Below are positions 63,268-64,000 of a DNA stretch of 64,000 bases, one piece after another. The DNA lies in assembly GCA_018806915.1 (NCBI GenBank), contig JAGKQI010000098.1, positions 1,240,001 to 1,304,000 on the forward strand. The letters run 5' to 3'. The notes beneath the pieces are model-generated. The model was not told the origin of the DNA and did not search any database. It saw only the letters and a program-made list of their open reading frames with translations. Both the position numbers and the translations under genes were made by a program. The DNA is from Phytophthora colocasiae. Lineage: Eukaryota > Oomycota > Peronosporomycetes > Peronosporales > Peronosporaceae. Numbering within the stretch: the first letter of the stretch is position 1; every line of letters starts with the position of its first letter.

Positions 63268-64000
63268 TCAGTTGGAGATGAACGAGAACATGGACGGCTC
63301 AGGTTCTTGCAACACGCTGCGTTGGGATTGCGCTTGAGAAATGGACGAAGAGGCCACAGTAGGTGTCGTGGACGATGTGTTGCTGCCACGCATGAACCCG
63401 AACGCAGTGGGTGACGACGGTTCTGTAGTTGTTGAGCTGCTGTCAAACACGGCCTGGTCACGAGCGTTGATGGTAGACATGAACCCGAATGACGATTGTG
63501 TGGACTCAGTGATGGTCTGTACCGATTCAGCTCCAATCGGAGGCCGCCCTGACGCTGTCGAGCGCAACGAGGCCTCCAAGTCACTGAGACCCATGGGGCG
63601 GCCGTGGCTGCTCTTCGTCAATGTGTCGTATAGCGCGGGGGGTGGTCGCACAGGCTCCTGCAACTGCTGAGTGTCATCCTTCACACTGAGTCCAGCGAAC
63701 ATTGGCTGCTGCTTCAGAGTATCATCCTTTAGGCTGAGTCCGGCGAACACGTTCGTGGCTACCTTAACCGTCGGGTTCGCGACATCTGCTGATAGTACAC
63801 CAAAACTGGACGATGGGCTAGTCGGGGTCTGGCTAATTGTGAGTGGGGCAGCGGTAGCCACTGTAGGTTGTTGATGGGCGTTGCCCCGGAGGAAACTGAA
63901 GCCGTACGAATTGTCTGCTTGCACGGGTGCCGATGGAGGCACCAAAACGTTTCCACTATGAACATCAGCGACTTGGGCATTGGCATTGGCGTTCAAAAAC
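63268..64000 (-). CDS. C-terminal part of an F-G-F motif protein, 5' end outside the window
   Basis: The frame is open to the window edge (no ATG seen), so this is a 3' fragment of at least 243 codons. It is low-complexity, rich in Ser, Thr, Pro and Ala, with recurring short aromatic motifs: SYGFSFLRG, SSFGFMS, TAFGFMRG, MFSFISN, and a doubled VFAGLSLKDD/MFAGLSVKDD. Such spaced Phe motifs occur in endocytic adaptors, kinase-like trafficking proteins and FG nucleoporins; nothing here decides between them. Same strand as NUP155, ending about 180 bp upstream of it. Confidence 0.65.
   Translation of the reverse strand, partial: FLNANANAQVADVHSGNVLVPPSAPVQADNSYGFSFLRGNAHQQPTVATAAPLTISQTPTSPSSSFGVLSADVANPTVKVATNVFAGLSLKDDTLKQQPMFAGLSVKDDTQQLQEPVRPPPALYDTLTKSSHGRPMGLSDLEASLRSTASGRPPIGAESVQTITESTQSSFGFMSTINARDQAVFDSSSTTTEPSSPTAFGFMRGSNTSSTTPTVASSSISQAQSQRSVLQEPEPSMFSFISN

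Overview
The window looks like nuclear DNA of an oomycete, most likely a Phytophthora. The evidence is: a tandem of full-size PDR-type (ABCG) transporters; short GT-AG introns of about 47-80 bp, often with a CTAAC/CTGAC branch-like motif; initiator-like sites matching the oomycete core promoter pattern TCATTYBNCAWTTT just upstream of start codons; and a B9D2 ciliary gene, which fits a flagellated zoospore stage. No species call is possible from the sequence alone.

Layout. 1-4406: 3' part of a decayed chromodomain Ty3/gypsy retrotransposon whose 3' LTR ends inside the first PDR gene. 4359-17938: three PDR transporters in a row on the minus strand; the first is truncated by the LTR and the other two are intact. 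They share a recent 944-bp gene-conversion tract (copies 1 and 2) and a 143-bp tract (copies 1 and 3). 18679-25656: a near-perfect 7-kb palindrome. Each 3.4-kb arm carries a Crypton-like tyrosine recombinase flanked by inverted arrays of a 20-bp repeat, plus a three-exon zinc-finger/HPD gene. The two zinc-finger copies are divergent from a CTT/GAA-rich centre. 25736-39691: a young Ty3/gypsy element (two 635-bp LTRs, about five differences) whose right LTR is split by a 4.4-kb hAT transposon. The hAT carries a transposase with one in-frame TAG and a reverse-oriented, frameshifted armadillo-repeat gene fragment that looks captured.

40581-64000 is gene-dense and mostly conserved: sulfotransferase, CPSF3 (pre-mRNA 3' end nuclease), an FHA + CHAT-like + NB-ARC-like ATPase gene of 14 exons, a decayed membrane-protein gene, a 2OG-Fe(II) dioxygenase, B9D2, a mitoribosomal mS38-like protein, an EF-hand protein, an ArfGAP-C2 protein, NUP155, and the 3' part of a gene encoding repeated F-G-F motifs.

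Best candidates for something undescribed: (1) the FHA-CHAT-NB-ARC protein, an NLR-like layout with a phosphopeptide-binding front end, an apparently inactive CHAT fold and no C-terminal repeat sensor; (2) the palindromic tyrosine-recombinase element with its inverted 20-bp arrays and zinc-finger/HPD partner gene. All exon structures were read by eye from splice signals and frame continuity and have no transcript support.
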